Assembly: GCA_023333565.1 (NCBI GenBank) | Contig: JAJKFH010001679.1 | Span: forward strand, 744,001 to 808,000 | Origin: Puffinus mauretanicus | Taxonomy: Eukaryota; Chordata; Aves; Procellariiformes; Procellariidae | Length of the DNA: 64,000 bases | Direction: 5' to 3' | Made by a program: the position numbers and the translations under genes | Shown: piece by piece, positions 1 to 12,668 of the stretch | Numbering within the stretch: the first letter of the stretch is position 1 | Layout: the number at the start of each line of letters is the position of its first letter | Notes under the pieces: model-generated | The model's input: only the letters and a program-made list of their open reading frames with translations | Told to the model about the DNA's origin: nothing | Databases searched by the model: none

Positions 1-1245
1 TACAACCTCCTTTCAGGTAGTTGTAGAGAGCGATGAGGTCTCCCCTCAGCCTCCTCTTCTCCAGACTAAAGAACCCCAGTTCCCTCAGCCGCTCCTCATA
101 AGACTTGTGCTCCAGACCCTTCACCAGTTTCGTTGCCCTTCTCTGGACACGCCCCAGCACCTCCATGTCCTTCTTGTAGTGAGGGGCCCAAAACTGAACA
201 CAGGATTCGAGGTGCCAAGCCTGTAGCATTGCATGGGGTGGTTGTGACCCAAGCGCGGGACCCAGCACTTGGCCTTGTTGAACCTCATACAGTTGGCCTT
301 GACCCATCGATCCAGCCTGTCCAGGTCCCTCTGCAGAGCCTTCCTACCCTCGAGCAGATCAACACTCCCTCCCAGCTTGGTGTCATCTGCAAACTTACTG
401 AGGGAGCACTCGATCCCCTCATCCAGATCATTGATAAAGATATTGAACAGGACCAGCCCCAGTACTGAGCCCTGGGGAACACCGCTCGTGACCGGCCGCC
501 AACTGGATTTAACTCTGTTGACCACAGCTCTCTGGGCTCGGCCATCCAGACAGTTTTTCACCCAGAGAAGAGTGTACCTGTCTAAGCCGTGAGCCGCCAG
601 TTTCTCCAGAAGAATGCTGTGGGAAATGGTGTCAAAGGCTTTACTAAAGTCCAGGTAAACAACATCCACAGACTTTCCCTTATGCACTAAGCAGGTCACC
701 TAGTCATAGAAGGAGATCAGGTTGGTCAAGCAGGACCTGCCTTTCATAAACCCATGCTGACTGGGCCTGATCACCTGGTTGTCCTGTATATGCCGCGTGA
801 TGGTACTCAAGATGATCTGCTCCATCACCTTAGCTGGCACCAAGGTCAGACTGACAGGCCTGTAGTTCCCCAAATCCTCCTTCCAGCCCTTCCTGGAGAT
901 GGGTGTCACATTTGCTAACTTCCAGTCAACTGAGACCTCCCTCGTTAGCCAGGACTGCTGATAAATGATGGAAAGTGGCTTGGTGAGCACTTCCGCCAGC
1001 TCCCTCAGTACCCTTGGGTGGGTCCCATCTGGCCTCATAGACTTGTGTGTGTCTAAGTGGTGTAGCAGGTCGCTAACCACTTCCCCTTGGATTATGGGGC
1101 TTCACTCTGGTCCCCATCCCTGTCTTCCAGCTCAGGGGACTGGACAACAGAACAACTGGTCTCACTATTAAAGACTGAGGCAAAGAGGCATTAAGTACCT
1201 CAGCCTTTTCCCCATCCTTCGTCACTATGTGTCCCCCCGCACCCA
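1..1245 (-). mobile_element. CR1 LINE, 5'-truncated, ORF2 (reverse transcriptase) to 3' region; runs off the window edge
   Basis: This is the 3' part of a CR1 non-LTR retrotransposon read on the minus strand. Its low-coordinate end, toward the element's 3' UTR, leaves the window. Its 5' end fades out near 1245, as expected from incomplete reverse transcription. The minus strand encodes CR1 ORF2 reverse transcriptase: YLDFSKAFD (RT motif A, first catalytic Asp), [10 protein letters not shown] (motif B) and FADD (motif C) are all visible, followed by CR1-type YEERLRELG sequence in the C-terminal region. The copy is dead: there is an in-frame TAG at 700-702, an internal deletion with frameshift at 213/214, and a further frameshift upstream of 1080. 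Moderate divergence suggests it is much younger than the fossils at 30-42 kb. Confidence 0.96.
121..1080 (-). pseudogene. CR1 ORF2 reverse transcriptase pseudogene
   Basis: Read from 1080 down, the frame gives the finger/palm part of the CR1 reverse transcriptase (NYRPVSLT, then QHGFMKGRSCLTNLISF). A TAG at 700-702 stops it; the same frame then resumes with [21 protein letters not shown] and continues through the PQGSVLG and FADD motifs. After QCYRLG the frame jumps at 213/214. In another frame the sequence resumes at [19 protein letters not shown], which in intact CR1 lies well downstream, so a block between them has been deleted. The protein would have reverse-transcribed CR1 RNA at the target site. 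Both the stop and the deletion preclude activity. Confidence 0.93.
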
Positions 1246-4200
1246 ATCCATGCAGCCAGGCTGTTTAGCGGGGAGAGCTCAAAGAAAGCTCACTTAGGCT
1301 GTCATATTTATGCAATCAAGTGGCTGTCACGTAGTCAAATTACATGCGATGGGAAAGGTACATATGAGACTCCTTGTACCCACAACTTTCTTTGTTCCTT
1401 GATAAATGAGTCTTGGAAAAACCACCCGCTATTCATGTGTTAATCGCATGATCAGTGTTCCAAGCTCATATGCATCGATGCTCACTGTGTCACTCTGCTC
1501 CTTTGCGGGTTTTCAGAGAACAGATTGAAACTAGAGGCGTTCTTGGCCCGTTTGCGGCTTAGGCCTTCACCTCCTTTGAGATTTGTACCAAACTGCCGCT
1601 AGTTTGGTTAAGGGGTCGAGTGCATCCGTCACACCTTTGCACAGAGACCTGGGTCAGCATTTCAGTGCTTAGTGTCCATACACAAGATCTTCCAAAGTAC
1701 TGCCTCCCCTCACTCTTTAATGGCCTTAATAAAAGGTAATGATAAAATCCTACTATGCTTTTATTCTTCAAGGCTTGATGGCTCATTATCTTTCTAGCTT
1801 TGCTTTTCACCAAGCAAATTGTTTATGTAATTCTCTAGCTAATATTGAAGCTGATATTAATGTACTTCTCTTCAGAAACTCCCTTTTATCATTGTTATTA
1901 ATACGATGTCTATCATTCAAGCAAAATTCAGTTTTTCCATAAGGATACTATACAAAAAATTAAAGACGATCTCTCATGGCTGCTGGAAAAAAGTTCCTCT
2001 ATTATCCTTCATTATCATAATGAATTGTAACCATTGACAAGAAGTGGTGTAAAACGAGGTTTAAAAATATCCTGCTTCTCAAACTCAAGTTAATCAGGTC
2101 ATCCCTAGGGATGGAAAGTTTTTAGTTTGTGGTATCTGTCAAACCCTCAGCAAGGGAAATAACCTGTACAGGGATGTTAGAGGGAGACTTCAGCCAGGGG
2201 CCTTTCTTCATTAACAGCAGGATATGAACCCCCAAATGAGATTAACCTCCTTTAACTTTTGTCCTTTTGAGATCATGCAACACTTTTACTGTAAACAGAA
2301 GACTACTGAAGAAGTGTTATATCTGTATTACTTTAGGAGTGCTAATGTATGAAAAGCCTAATTTGAGAAAGATCACAGAGAATGTGGTAAAAGGCATAAG
2401 TGACTTGAGTCCTGAGATGTTGCCTTACTCACAGGATCATCCTCTAGTACATATTCTACAGCTCTGGCCCATGGAAAGCTCCTTCTGATCTTCTACAATG
2501 CCAATTTTGATCTACGCAAAGAGGAAAGATCGAAGGTCCAATCCTTCCAAATCAATTAACATGGTTGTTTCCTCAGCCCACACAGAGTGGATTTACAAAT
2601 TTGTCTTTTAATAATGTTTCAATTACCTTGTTTAAGCTCCTAGAAGTGCAGCATGACAAAGAACTGAATACCTTGTTTCAATGCCATTGTTTACCAGCTA
2701 TATACCTATACCTTCTTTAAAATCCTGGAAATACTGCATAGCATTAACACCCGTGTTGCCGGGTTGTTTTATCAACCCCTCACAACTACATAGTCAGCAT
2801 CAGTGAAGACATTTCACTTGAACAGCAATTATACTTCTTGCCATCTAATCAAGATAACTGTGATTGACATTTCTGCATCTTCAGATGAAACAGATTAAGT
2901 TTTCCTCTTGCTAATTTATGGAGAAGGTAATGCCTTATGCAACATCATATTAGAACCTCTCCTCACACATGACATACAGATGCATATCTGCTCATAGTAC
3001 ACAAATATGTTTCCTTACAGAGAAATGTTAGTTTTATCCAGAAGATGCACACCTTGAAAACCTAATGTAAATTCATATTTTATGCAAAGTGAAATTTATG
3101 AAGTTAAATTTTGGAAACAACTCACTAGCTCTGGCTAATGATGCCTCTAATGTAAAAAAAGAGCTTATAAAATTAATGTAATTACTGAGCTAAATTATTC
3201 TACACAAGCTGAAGAACAATGAGAAATAAAACATTTTAAGCTAAAGGGAGAAGTTTTGTATTTCCATGGAAAATGAACCTGCCAGATGTCCATTGCAACA
3301 ACTGGAGGGGGCTAAGTGCTGGAGTTAGTAAAGGACTTACTCTTTTACCAGCTATGTAGATGGTCAGCTGAATTAGCACCTAAGAAGAGCACGCATACGT
3401 GTGATACACGAAAATTAGGAAGTTATTTGAATTTTCTCACATGACGTTCTCATAAATGAAATATTGTCTCTATTAATCCATCTTAAAGTGTCTGAACAGT
3501 TGGTTGATAACTACCTTGTACAGTTTCATATCATTTGCTGGCTATAATGCAGAAACATTTCAAGTGGAGGTTTAAAAGGGTCTCTTCTGCCCTGTCCTGG
3601 TTGGGATTCTCATTAACAGCTTGGCTGATGTAACAGCACGCACTTGTAAAAGCACTTTAGATGAGGGACAGAGTACACATGACCTTTTTATACGTTAGAT
3701 GAAGTTCAGTAAACAGAAGTGTCACATTGCATTTCTGAAGGAGAAAGAAAATACGCAAATACAACACGAAGGACAACAGGCTTAGCAATAACATGGAAAA
3801 AATAGACTTTGGAAGACACATTTGGGCAGCACTTGCTGCTGCTGTCCAAAAAGAAAAATTTCCTTCCGTGAGGAATAAACAGGTGTGGTGTGTGTAAGCT
3901 GTGGGACATCATCACTCTTCTAGACTTCACATTACTGAAACAGCAGTTACAGAACCAAGCTCAGGGATGCCAGTGAAAGTCTAAAGGAGAGGAACAAAAA
4001 AGAGAAACATTCTGCAAAATATGGCCGCTGAGAATGTTTTTCAGGAATTACTGTGCTTAGTCCAAGAAAAGATCAATGCTGAAGGAACAGAAGTGGAGAA
4101 AAAAAGGAAGGAGTGGGAACGAACAAGAGCAGATGAGACTTAATAAATGACAGTTGGTACTAGAAGGAATCGTGATCAGCTGTTTGCTAACAGTGCTCCT

Positions 4201-6925
4201 AATTCCGTTTTCCACATGCTCCCACATTAAATCCTGAGTTTAATTTCCAGCATGGGAAATCTAGCTAAATCTGAGGAAAACCCTTCCACAACACAGGAAG
4301 AAGATACCTGCAGAAGGCCATGGACCCTCCTTTTTACGGAGTTTTTGAGTTCTGGCTGGGCAGAAAATGTCTTTCTCATGAGATGGTCAAAGTTTAACCC
4401 CTCACTAGAGCTACAGCTTATCTTCTGCCATTATATCCAGCACAGCTTTGCCCACATTCTCTGTTTGCTCCTGCAGTGCTGCCTGTCAGGGACAGTCTGG
4501 AAACACTTGCTCTTTTTTCAGTATCAAGGTCCTTCTGGATTTTTCTCCAGTGACAGACAGATACCTTAAAGTATTTACACATGGTGGCAATAACAACAGG
4601 TTATTGTAGTCATTGTAAATGCCTTCAGTGAAAAAAAAAGTTAAAATTACATGACAATTCCAGCAAGTGATTGCAGGAGTACTACTTTTATTGCTGTAGA
4701 TCAAAGTTATGATGATTTATTATTAACAACTCATGTGAAATAAATAAAAATAAATGAAGTGGGTTTAAAATGGACCGTGAATCTTATGAAACAGTTTCAG
4801 GGCCCCAGGAATGAGATTTCATCAGGGCTGTGACTAAATTAGCTTTAAAATTTACAGTTTTCTTATTCCCTTAAGGGGTGAATTGTTCATTGCCTCCCTA
4901 ATATAATTTTCCACATCTCCAATCTGCAGCCTTAAGAGAAGATATTGCAACTAGAGGATTTCCTAATCTTTGTTGCCAGCTCTGACTAATGTTCTACTTT
5001 TGGTGAATAGCCCTTCATCGTATGTCAGGGCTGCTTCCTCCCTTGTGTTTGATGGCTTACCTGTCCTATATGGATATCACATCTGGTTTACAGAGCTCAC
5101 TCGTTATAAATTAAAATGTGACTTAAAAGTAACCACCTGCCTAACTTTCTGTTATCCTTCCAGTTTCTGGTTGCTTTGTTTCAGAGCACTTCCTTGGATA
5201 GGTAACATCTTTTCAACTTGTGGAGGAAATTATGACATCATTCCAAAGGGTGACTGATTGGATATGTGATTGATCTTAGTAATAAATGAAAATAATAAAT
5301 GATAATTAATGGAGAAAAAGAACATTTTAGCTGCATATCACTACATAAGATCTTTTAAAATTACTTTCAATTCCAACTTCATGAGACCAGAAGGAACCTC
5401 ACTTTGTATAGTCATTTTTTATGACTTGTGGGATCAAAAAGAACACATTGATTTTCCACCCCTGTGAAATGCCACATGCCAGAAAAGAATGCAACAACTT
5501 ATTTCCTGTGCAGAGCAAGACAGAAGCAAAGGAGGAATTGCAAAGTAACGTGACAACTTCCTCAGAGGTCTTTTGAGGGGGTTCAGTGAACCACGTTCAG
5601 TGCGTATGGCCAAGCCAAAACACTTGATCCAACCACAGCAATTAAAATTCAGATAAATAATTTAGTAATGGGCTTAGCAGGGGATTTTGCTGTCCACTTT
5701 CACACATGCATTTTTCCAGAGGTAGCCAGAGGTGTGGTTTGTTTTTTCTTTCATTGCCATTGTAATTCCTCAGCCTTTTGTCATTGCAGGGAGGCAACTG
5801 CAGAACAATAGAAGTTTGACAACATCACCCATAAAAGCGTTACAGCCTCAGCTAGCCTCTCCTCCACAGCAGCACACCCTTTGCTGCCTTCACGCAGGTT
5901 CCTGAAAGGTTTTGCAGGAGTACTGTTCATTGTCCTGGCCCAAAACAAAGCGATGCTCTCACGGATCACAAATGTATCTGCAAATACTCGGCAAAGCTCT
6001 AACGCAATAGGATATATAGGGCCTTATCCTATTCTACTGCCAGTTGCTAAGGGGAGCATGTAAGGAAGACCATATGCAGAATGAAATAAAGTGCATTGCA
6101 CAGTTATGAGCAGTGATTGGAAAATTGCAGCTGCAGAGGTATAATCTGATTCCCACTGTTTTTTGTTCATTATTTAATAGATCCCGTATCAAGCCTCTAC
6201 CATAGCAGCAGACTACAGCTCATACCCCTCTTGATTCATTGCTGCAAGCTTGCCACTGAAGATAATTATTTTATCAGATTTTATACATAAAAGTGTCAGA
6301 CTGCAAGATTACTGGTATGTCTTAGTGGTCTCTTGGTTCCATCTAAAGGTGAAGAAGAGGCTGACCTGGCTCAGAGGCATAACCAACCCGTGGAGACAGT
6401 AAGTCAGGGGGGAGGAAGGAAGTCTTCTCCTGCAATCTGCATGTGGGATCAGAACTCCTCTTCCCACCTTAGGCTCACGTAGCCACCTTGCACTGGGGCA
6501 CGAGTCCCACTCTTCCATGGGAAAAACACCCAGTGTCTGGCATTGCAATTCTAGCATTTCATAGGCTTTGTGGATTCGACACTTCAACAGAAGAACTTAC
6601 TAATACATTTATGAACAAATTTTACCTGCATTTAAAATTACTAACTTTTTAAGGACACATAGGAATCACATTTCTTCATATATCTTAAAAAATTATAACC
6701 ATGATGATAAAAAAGTAACTATACCCTGAAATATGCTGGTTAAATACTGTATGGTAAGTAACCCCACTAAATGCCCTCACTCACTTCCTCATATGCCTTA
6801 GTGTTTGTTACTTTTATATTGTTATGCTGAAGATTCATCATAATTATAAACTCTATGTCAGAGTTTCCATTAACCATCATTTAACAAGCCACAGATAACC
6901 CTAATCAGATTATGTAAACTTGTAA
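1246..6925. other. Apparently unique non-coding stretch
   Basis: I see no gene here. Open frames on both strands stay at or below 105 codons, resemble no family, and are not flanked by convincing splice sites. The sequence is AT-rich with scattered A/T runs and no recognisable recent repeat. Undetected ancient repeats are possible. Confidence 0.6.
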
Positions 6926-7258
6926 CTCTTTGTTGTGGTTTAACCCCAGCCAGCAACTAAGCCCCACCCAGCCGCTCACTCATTCCCCGCCAGTGGGATG
7001 GGGAAGAGAATCAGAAGGGTAAAAGTGAGAAAACTCGTGGGTTGAGCTAAAGACCGTTTAATAAGGAAAGCAAAAGCCGCGCACACAAGCAAAGCAAAAC
7101 AAGGAATTAATTCACTACTTCCCATCGGCAGGCAGGTGTTCAGCCATCTCCAGGAAAGCAGGGCTCCATCACACATAACGGTTACTTGGGAAGACAAACG
7201 CCATCACTCTGAACGTCCCCCCCTTCCTTCTTCTTCCCCCAGCTCTATATGCTGAGCA

Positions 7259-7266
7259 TGACGTCA
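7259..7266 (-). promoter_or_regulatory. CRE palindrome in the outer LTR U3
   Basis: TGACGTCA is the full palindromic cyclic-AMP response element bound by CREB/ATF proteins. In the outer LTR (minus strand) it lies just upstream of a CATATAGAG TATA-like sequence, a normal promoter arrangement. The inner LTR keeps the same eight bases at the matching place. Confidence 0.7.
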
Positions 7267-7361
7267 TATGGTATGGAATATCCCTTTGGTCAGTTGAGGT
7301 CAGCTGACCCAGCTGTGTCCCCTCCCAACTTCTTGTGCACCCCCAGCCTGCTCGGTGGTGG

Positions 7362-7366
7362 GGTGG
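7362..7366 (+). repeat. Target-site duplication, left copy (GGTGG)
   Basis: GGTGG directly before the TG of the inner LTR matches GGTGG at 7863-7867 directly after its CA. Five bases is the size expected for ERVL integrases, and the exact match fixes both ends of the insert. Confidence 0.9.
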
Positions 7367-7571
7367 TGTCCTGTTTTCGGCTGGGATAGAGTTATTCTTC
7401 CTAGTGCTGTGTTTTGGATGTAGTATGAGAAGAATGTTGATAACACACTGATGTTTTCAGTTGTTGCTAAGTGCCCTGCTAGTCAAGGACATTCAGCTTA
7501 AGAAAAAAAAAACAAAACAAAACAAGCCAGGACAGCTGGCCCAGCTGGCCAAGGGGGTATTCCATACCATG

Positions 7572-7594
7572 TGACGTCATGCTCAGTATATGAA
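7572..7594 (+). promoter_or_regulatory. CRE plus TATA-like box: inner LTR promoter core
   Basis: TGACGTCA at 7572-7579 is followed by TATATGAA at 7587-7594, with transcription expected to start some 25-30 bases later, near 7617. An ATTAAA signal at 7726-7731 then gives a short R region. Promoter activity is inferred from motif order only. Confidence 0.65.
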
Positions 7595-7725
7595 TGGTAG
7601 GCATGTTCCAGGAAGTAGCGATCGCTACTTGGTTATCGGTCAGTGTGGGTGGTGAGCAATTGCATTGTGCATCACTCATTTTGTATATTCTATCATTATT
7701 ATTATTATTTTCCCTTTTCTGTTCT

Positions 7726-7731
7726 ATTAAA
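7726..7731 (+). terminator. ATTAAA polyadenylation signal of the inner LTR
   Basis: ATTAAA sits in a TTCT-rich context upstream of CTGTCTTTATCTCAACCCAC. The outer LTR has the equivalent signal on the minus strand at 7057-7062 followed by the same kind of sequence, so it belongs to the family. Confidence 0.6.
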
Positions 7732-8031
7732 CTGTCTTTATCTCAACCCACGAGTTTTTCTCACTCTTACCCTTCCGATTCTCTTCCCTTGCCGCTGGGG
7801 GCTGGGGGGAGTGAGCGAGCGGCTGCATGGTATTTGGTTGCCTGCCAGGTTAAACCACAACAGGTGGGGTGAGAAGGAGAAAAGGCCTTGGCTCTGTGTA
7901 AGCACTGCTCAGCAGTAACGAAATCATCCCTGTGTTATCAACACTGTTTTCAGCACAAATCCAAAACATAGCCCCATACTAGCTATGCTGAAGAAAATTA
8001 ACTCTATCCCAGTCAAAACCAGCATGCTCCT

Positions 8032-11000
8032 GAAATCTCTTAATTGATAGATCACTAGCTCAGCTAGTTACTAGATAATAGTCCATGTACTGTTTTAATT
8101 GATACATCTTGTTAATCAGCTGTAGCCCTATAATGGTTTCTTCAAGAACCTGCAAACGCCACCTGATTACTTCTGGGACTGGTCTCAACAGCACAGGCTA
8201 AAAATTGTTTGAATCAAGGTAAAACTCTGATGAGTTACTTCCAAGAAAAGAAAAGCTAGGCAAGGCCTCACATGGGACTTTTCACACCATAAGGAAAATA
8301 GGCTACGCCTGCACTGCTGAATGCAGCTTCAAGACCAGACTCATATATAGTCCATATTATGAGCTTACACCTGCGGTGTGCCCGGGGAAGTATCCCATCA
8401 CCATGTATGTTATTCACTCAGCAGTTTGAGGAAGAAAAACACAGAACAGGAAGCACGTAGTGCTACAGCCACACTTCCCACACAGTGTATCTATAAGCTA
8501 AAAGAAGTTAAATTGGGAGAGCCCACAGACTTCATACTGGTACAAGAGCAAACTTCCTCACCCTGCCTCCCACTTACACCCTAACCCCGTTGGGGCAATC
8601 CTTCATCTAGCTCTGTGCTCCTCTGCATCCTCAAATTAATGGTCCGTGCACAACACTGCATCACAGGGTGGAGAGCCATCGTGGAGGGCACCCGGCTTCT
8701 TTCCCTCTATCCCAGCAGTCTGAGGGATAGCGATGGGTATGGATTTTCCTCTGCTAAGTGAATTGCACAGTTCAGGAAGCACGGAGGGAAAAGTACACTG
8801 TGCTGAATACATAAAACTGGCACAGCTTTCCCCAGACACGCGTGGGAATCAAGGAGCATGTTGTAAAACTGACTCAAATGATCTAGCATATAGCAAGTAT
8901 GTGCCATTGCCTCTTCAGAGATTTGATGAAAATCTGAAATCTGAAGTTGCATAGGCACAACTGGCTTAAATAAAGGATATCATAAATGGAAACAAGTTTT
9001 GCAGCCAAGACCTAAAAATACAGGATACTAAATATACGGGCTCTGTTTGTTCTTCTTTTATCTTTTATCTAATCCTGTTGGATTAGTATATTAAATTATT
9101 TAGGCTGGATTGATTAATTAAAATCTCTGATTTTCCTTTAAATCTTACAAACTTCTTTCATTGCCTGCAGCCTGCAACGACTGTTTTGCTTTTTCCCCCC
9201 ATATGCACTGCAAGGCAGAAAATTAATATGCTCTTTGCAAACAGCATAATCAACTAGGTGATATAGGAATGCCTCTGAACGTCTTAGCAAATGCAATGTG
9301 CTCAGATCTTTTCAGCAGCAGCAGAAGCCTTTAGGGATAAATATTAAATGTGGTGTGGTGGGATTTAGCTCCACTCCTCCTATTACCTTTCATGGGAGGC
9401 ACACAGCTGAAGCTTTCTGCACCATGTTAAAAATTTAGGCGCTGATGTTTAAATATTGAACAAAATGTTTAATGTCAGAACATCAGTTGCTCTTTCTTTG
9501 TTGTTCAACCACTATCGAAATGGGACGGAAACAGTTTATGAACTTTCATATTGGCTCCTTTCACTGATGCTGTTATAAATGAGGGCACCATTCAGCCAAT
9601 GACACAGAAACGCCAATTTTAATTTCTTTCGTAGTTCATAAATGCACATACAGGGAACGTTAAAATTCCCACCCTGGCTTTCAACATCACAAGTGCGGAC
9701 AACAGATTGCAGGGGAAGACAAAGGCATCAAATTATCATCTCAGGAGGGAAGGTTCTGCCTCCCACCAGGTTTAGGAAGTATTGGTTGATGGGAAATGGG
9801 TCACCCTGGGGAAAGTGCAGCTGCCATATAAATAATGGGAATAAGGATCATCCCTGCACATGGACCTCTTGCCACTCGCTGTGCCCTTTTATCTGGAATA
9901 TTATTGATATCTGCTCCCATGTTACTATTTCACTGTGTATTTGTCATGCTGTGGAAAGGACAGCAGCCACAGGATTTTCTCCTCTTGTTTCACTGTAAGA
10001 GTCAATTTAGGCAATCAGTAGGAGGGGGTTTTATGTGAGTGAGGATTATTGGAGTTGGCTCTTATGTGATAATACAAGTATTTAGCACCTCTAGGCTAAT
10101 CACGATCTCCCAGAACCTATGGAGCTACGAAGTTCCCTTACTATAAAGGGCATGAGAAGATAAAACTGCACACAAAGGATCCAAGTCCATCAGAGTCAGT
10201 AAATTGTGGGAGGACAGAAATGGCCAAAGGGTTTAAATAGGTCTATTGCTACCTTATAATGCTGCGATGTACCTATTTCTCACTACTGATTTCCTTCTCC
10301 AGCTCTTCCTGGTGGTTCATGCTTCTATCCCGCTTGCCAGAACCTCTGATCTCCAGGAAGTGATTTCATCCCCAGAGTAAAGAACAAGCACAAGATAACT
10401 GCCTAAGGGTCATGGGCTGGGAAACAGAGTGGTCCCCTACTTAATGCAAATATCCCACTGAGGTGGACTGAATTGTCATTTGGAAGAAACTTTTTGCTCA
10501 GCTGATCTTGTAAGGAATTGATCAAATAGTGTAACAAAATAGCTGCCATCCCTCAGGACAGACAGAGCAACCAAAGGAAAGAAAATTGAAGGGAAAGAAT
10601 AGTGGAGAGAATTGGAGAGTGACAGAAGAAGAAAATGATGGGCAGGGGGGGAATAAGAAAAATCCCAAAACATAAAGAAGAGGGGTCAGATTAGGTCCAG
10701 TGCTTCTGAAGACACAGGAAAAAAGTGAGAAGATTGAATGAAAGTAAAGAGCCATGCAATTGGGAGACTTCAGATATTGTTTAATGCTGCATGTCCATTT
10801 TATACCATCTGCATCCCACGAAGAATCCGGGTTGACACATGGTGAATATCAGCCTACGATAATCCATCAGCACTTTGGCCAGAAATCCTGGAAATTTGTC
10901 AGCGTGGTCTTCTTTCCTCGTTAGGAGTGTAAGAACCTCAAAGTTTGGCAGTAGAAAATAAGAAAATAAGTAGAGAGTAAATGATCAGACAGGTCTTTTG

Positions 11001-12668
11001 TGGCAAGTTAACAGGAAAATGTACTGGAAGGCAGTTTTCCTCCATCTTACAAGAAAGTTGACATTGTCCCGAGCGTTCTTGCATACAGCTTCATTTTGTC
11101 ATTCGTATGGCTGCAAACGGGAGCTGAAGTAAATCACTTGGCAGTGACAGTAACCCTATGTGTTTCCTGAATAAATGGAGGAGTTATCTCTTAAGCAGTG
11201 CATAGAAATGAAAGTCAGACACCTGTGGGTTTTTTCGCAAGTCATATACTTAATGATGGTCATGTGACAGCTTCTCCTGTGCCTTTTGGATCCTAGCCTG
11301 CAGAAAGGAGACAGTAATCTTTTTTTGCAGAGGCCTCAGAGCCTCCAAAGGCAGCATAACCACTATTAACGGAATTGAAAATGGAGAGAAATGCCTGCTT
11401 TTGCTTTTTCTTCATCTACTTTAATGGCATTCTGAACTACAGATACACTCCTAAGTGGTTTGCCCGTTCATTTTCTCCCTGTTTAATAAGAAACAACTCT
11501 ATCAGAACCAGTTAAGCTTAGCCACATGGATTTTAGTAGGAAACATTAAGATCATCAACTTCAGTTGTATGGCCTAAGGCTGCAATGGCCCTGCACAGTC
11601 CTCTGCTGTGATGCCAACATAGTCTTCCACAGCAGCAGCTTCTGCTGCTTTTTAACTATCTCCTCTCATGGAAAGCCTTGCCTGCTTGGGCCACTGGCTT
11701 CTGAAATCCAGGAGCCACATCTTGAGGCAGCTGCTTGTCTATCTTAAATTCTGCCAGCCATCCCAATAGATGGGGATGTCAGGGGACAACTGTGGTGCTG
11801 TTAGGTCATCAAAGGCCTCCAGCTTCAAAAGCATGAGCTGGGGCCTTGCTGGGGACAGGCACTGAAGGCCACCTCCAAGCGTTGTAAGCAGGTACCTGAT
11901 CTCTCGCACCAAGAATTCGAGATGGGCAGATGGAATGCTGGTCATACCTTCCCTTGCCCTTGTGTGCTGCTAGCTGTGAAACTGGAGTGTCTTCTGTCAG
12001 ACAGCCACTGAACCTCACTTGATTGGGACTTTTCTTAGACATTAATTGCGTGTGTTAAGCGGGATGGATTAGATATAACCTACTGCAGTCCATGCTAACT
12101 TTATAGTCTATGACCACTAGTTATTAGCCAGAAGAAATGATAAAACAGTAAGCAGTAAAAATGTAGAATGACCCAAAACCCGATAAGTTTATCTAAAGGA
12201 AGATGAATTTTACAGTGTGATCTAGAACATATGCAAGATGGACTCGTGTAATATGTCATTTAACACAGGCTACATTAAGGTTCATCATAGTGACTAAGAA
12301 GCGCTTTCATGATAAAGAACTGTGGTTTAAACAAAGGCAGCTCAGACTTCCCTGAGGGTAAACAGATGAACACTGACTCTTTTTGTAATGAATAACTAGA
12401 GAGACTAAGCCTCATACCCAACTGTGGAAAGGAAATGCTAATCAGGAAAAGGAAGACGGTATTACCTTTGCATGAGGAGCTCAGTGCTAGGATATTGAGC
12501 CCAGTGCTAAGGTTTGCACTTGGAGAATGATGGATTCCACCAACGTAAAGTTTGTGGAATTTTTTTGTTCTTTTTCTTTAGTTCTAAAAAGTTTCTTTGT
12601 TCTAAGAAACAAAGGTTCCAGAATGGTCTAAGGAAAGGTTGGAGAAAGCACTAGGGAGAGCGGCTAAA
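8032..12668. other. Apparently unique non-coding stretch
   Basis: No gene is recognisable. The longest open frame is 118 codons near 9642 on the plus strand, without family resemblance. Stretches around 9050-9130 are AT-rich with TAAT/ATTA homeodomain-type cores, which alone prove nothing. Confidence 0.55.

Larger units (their letters stand above)
7367..7862 (+). mobile_element. Younger ERVL-type solo LTR (plus), nested inside the outer LTR
   Basis: The insert begins TGTCCTGTTTTCGGCTGGGA and ends TTAAACCACAACA, the canonical TG...CA termini. It is flanked by perfect GGTGG copies at 7362-7366 and 7863-7867. It is a relative of the LTR it landed in but in opposite orientation, so the pair is head-to-head. 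Visible parts are a CRE (7572-7579), a TATA-like box (7587-7594), an ATTAAA polyadenylation signal (7726-7731), a short ATT tract near 7694-7710, and an A-rich interruption near 7501-7526. No gag or pol sequence is present, so it is a solo LTR left by recombination between the two LTRs of a provirus. Being inside the other, it must be the later insertion. Confidence 0.93.
6931..8026 (-). mobile_element. Older ERVL-type LTR (minus), split by a nested LTR
   Basis: The outer LTR occupies 6931-7366 and 7863-8026, read on the minus strand. Its 3' terminus is the TGTTGTGGTT at 6931-6940, the reverse complement of a CA-ending LTR terminus. Its 5' end, with the sequence ACTGGGATAGAGTTA, lies at the high-coordinate side. 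The two halves join into one continuous LTR once the inserted element and one copy of GGTGG are removed. The flanks CTCTT (6926-6930) and CTCCT (8027-8031) look like a 5-bp target duplication with one change. The outermost 5' dinucleotide reads CA rather than TG on the minus strand, probably decay. It carries a CRE and a polyadenylation signal, and no internal retroviral sequence. ERVL assignment is by resemblance and duplication length. Confidence 0.88.
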
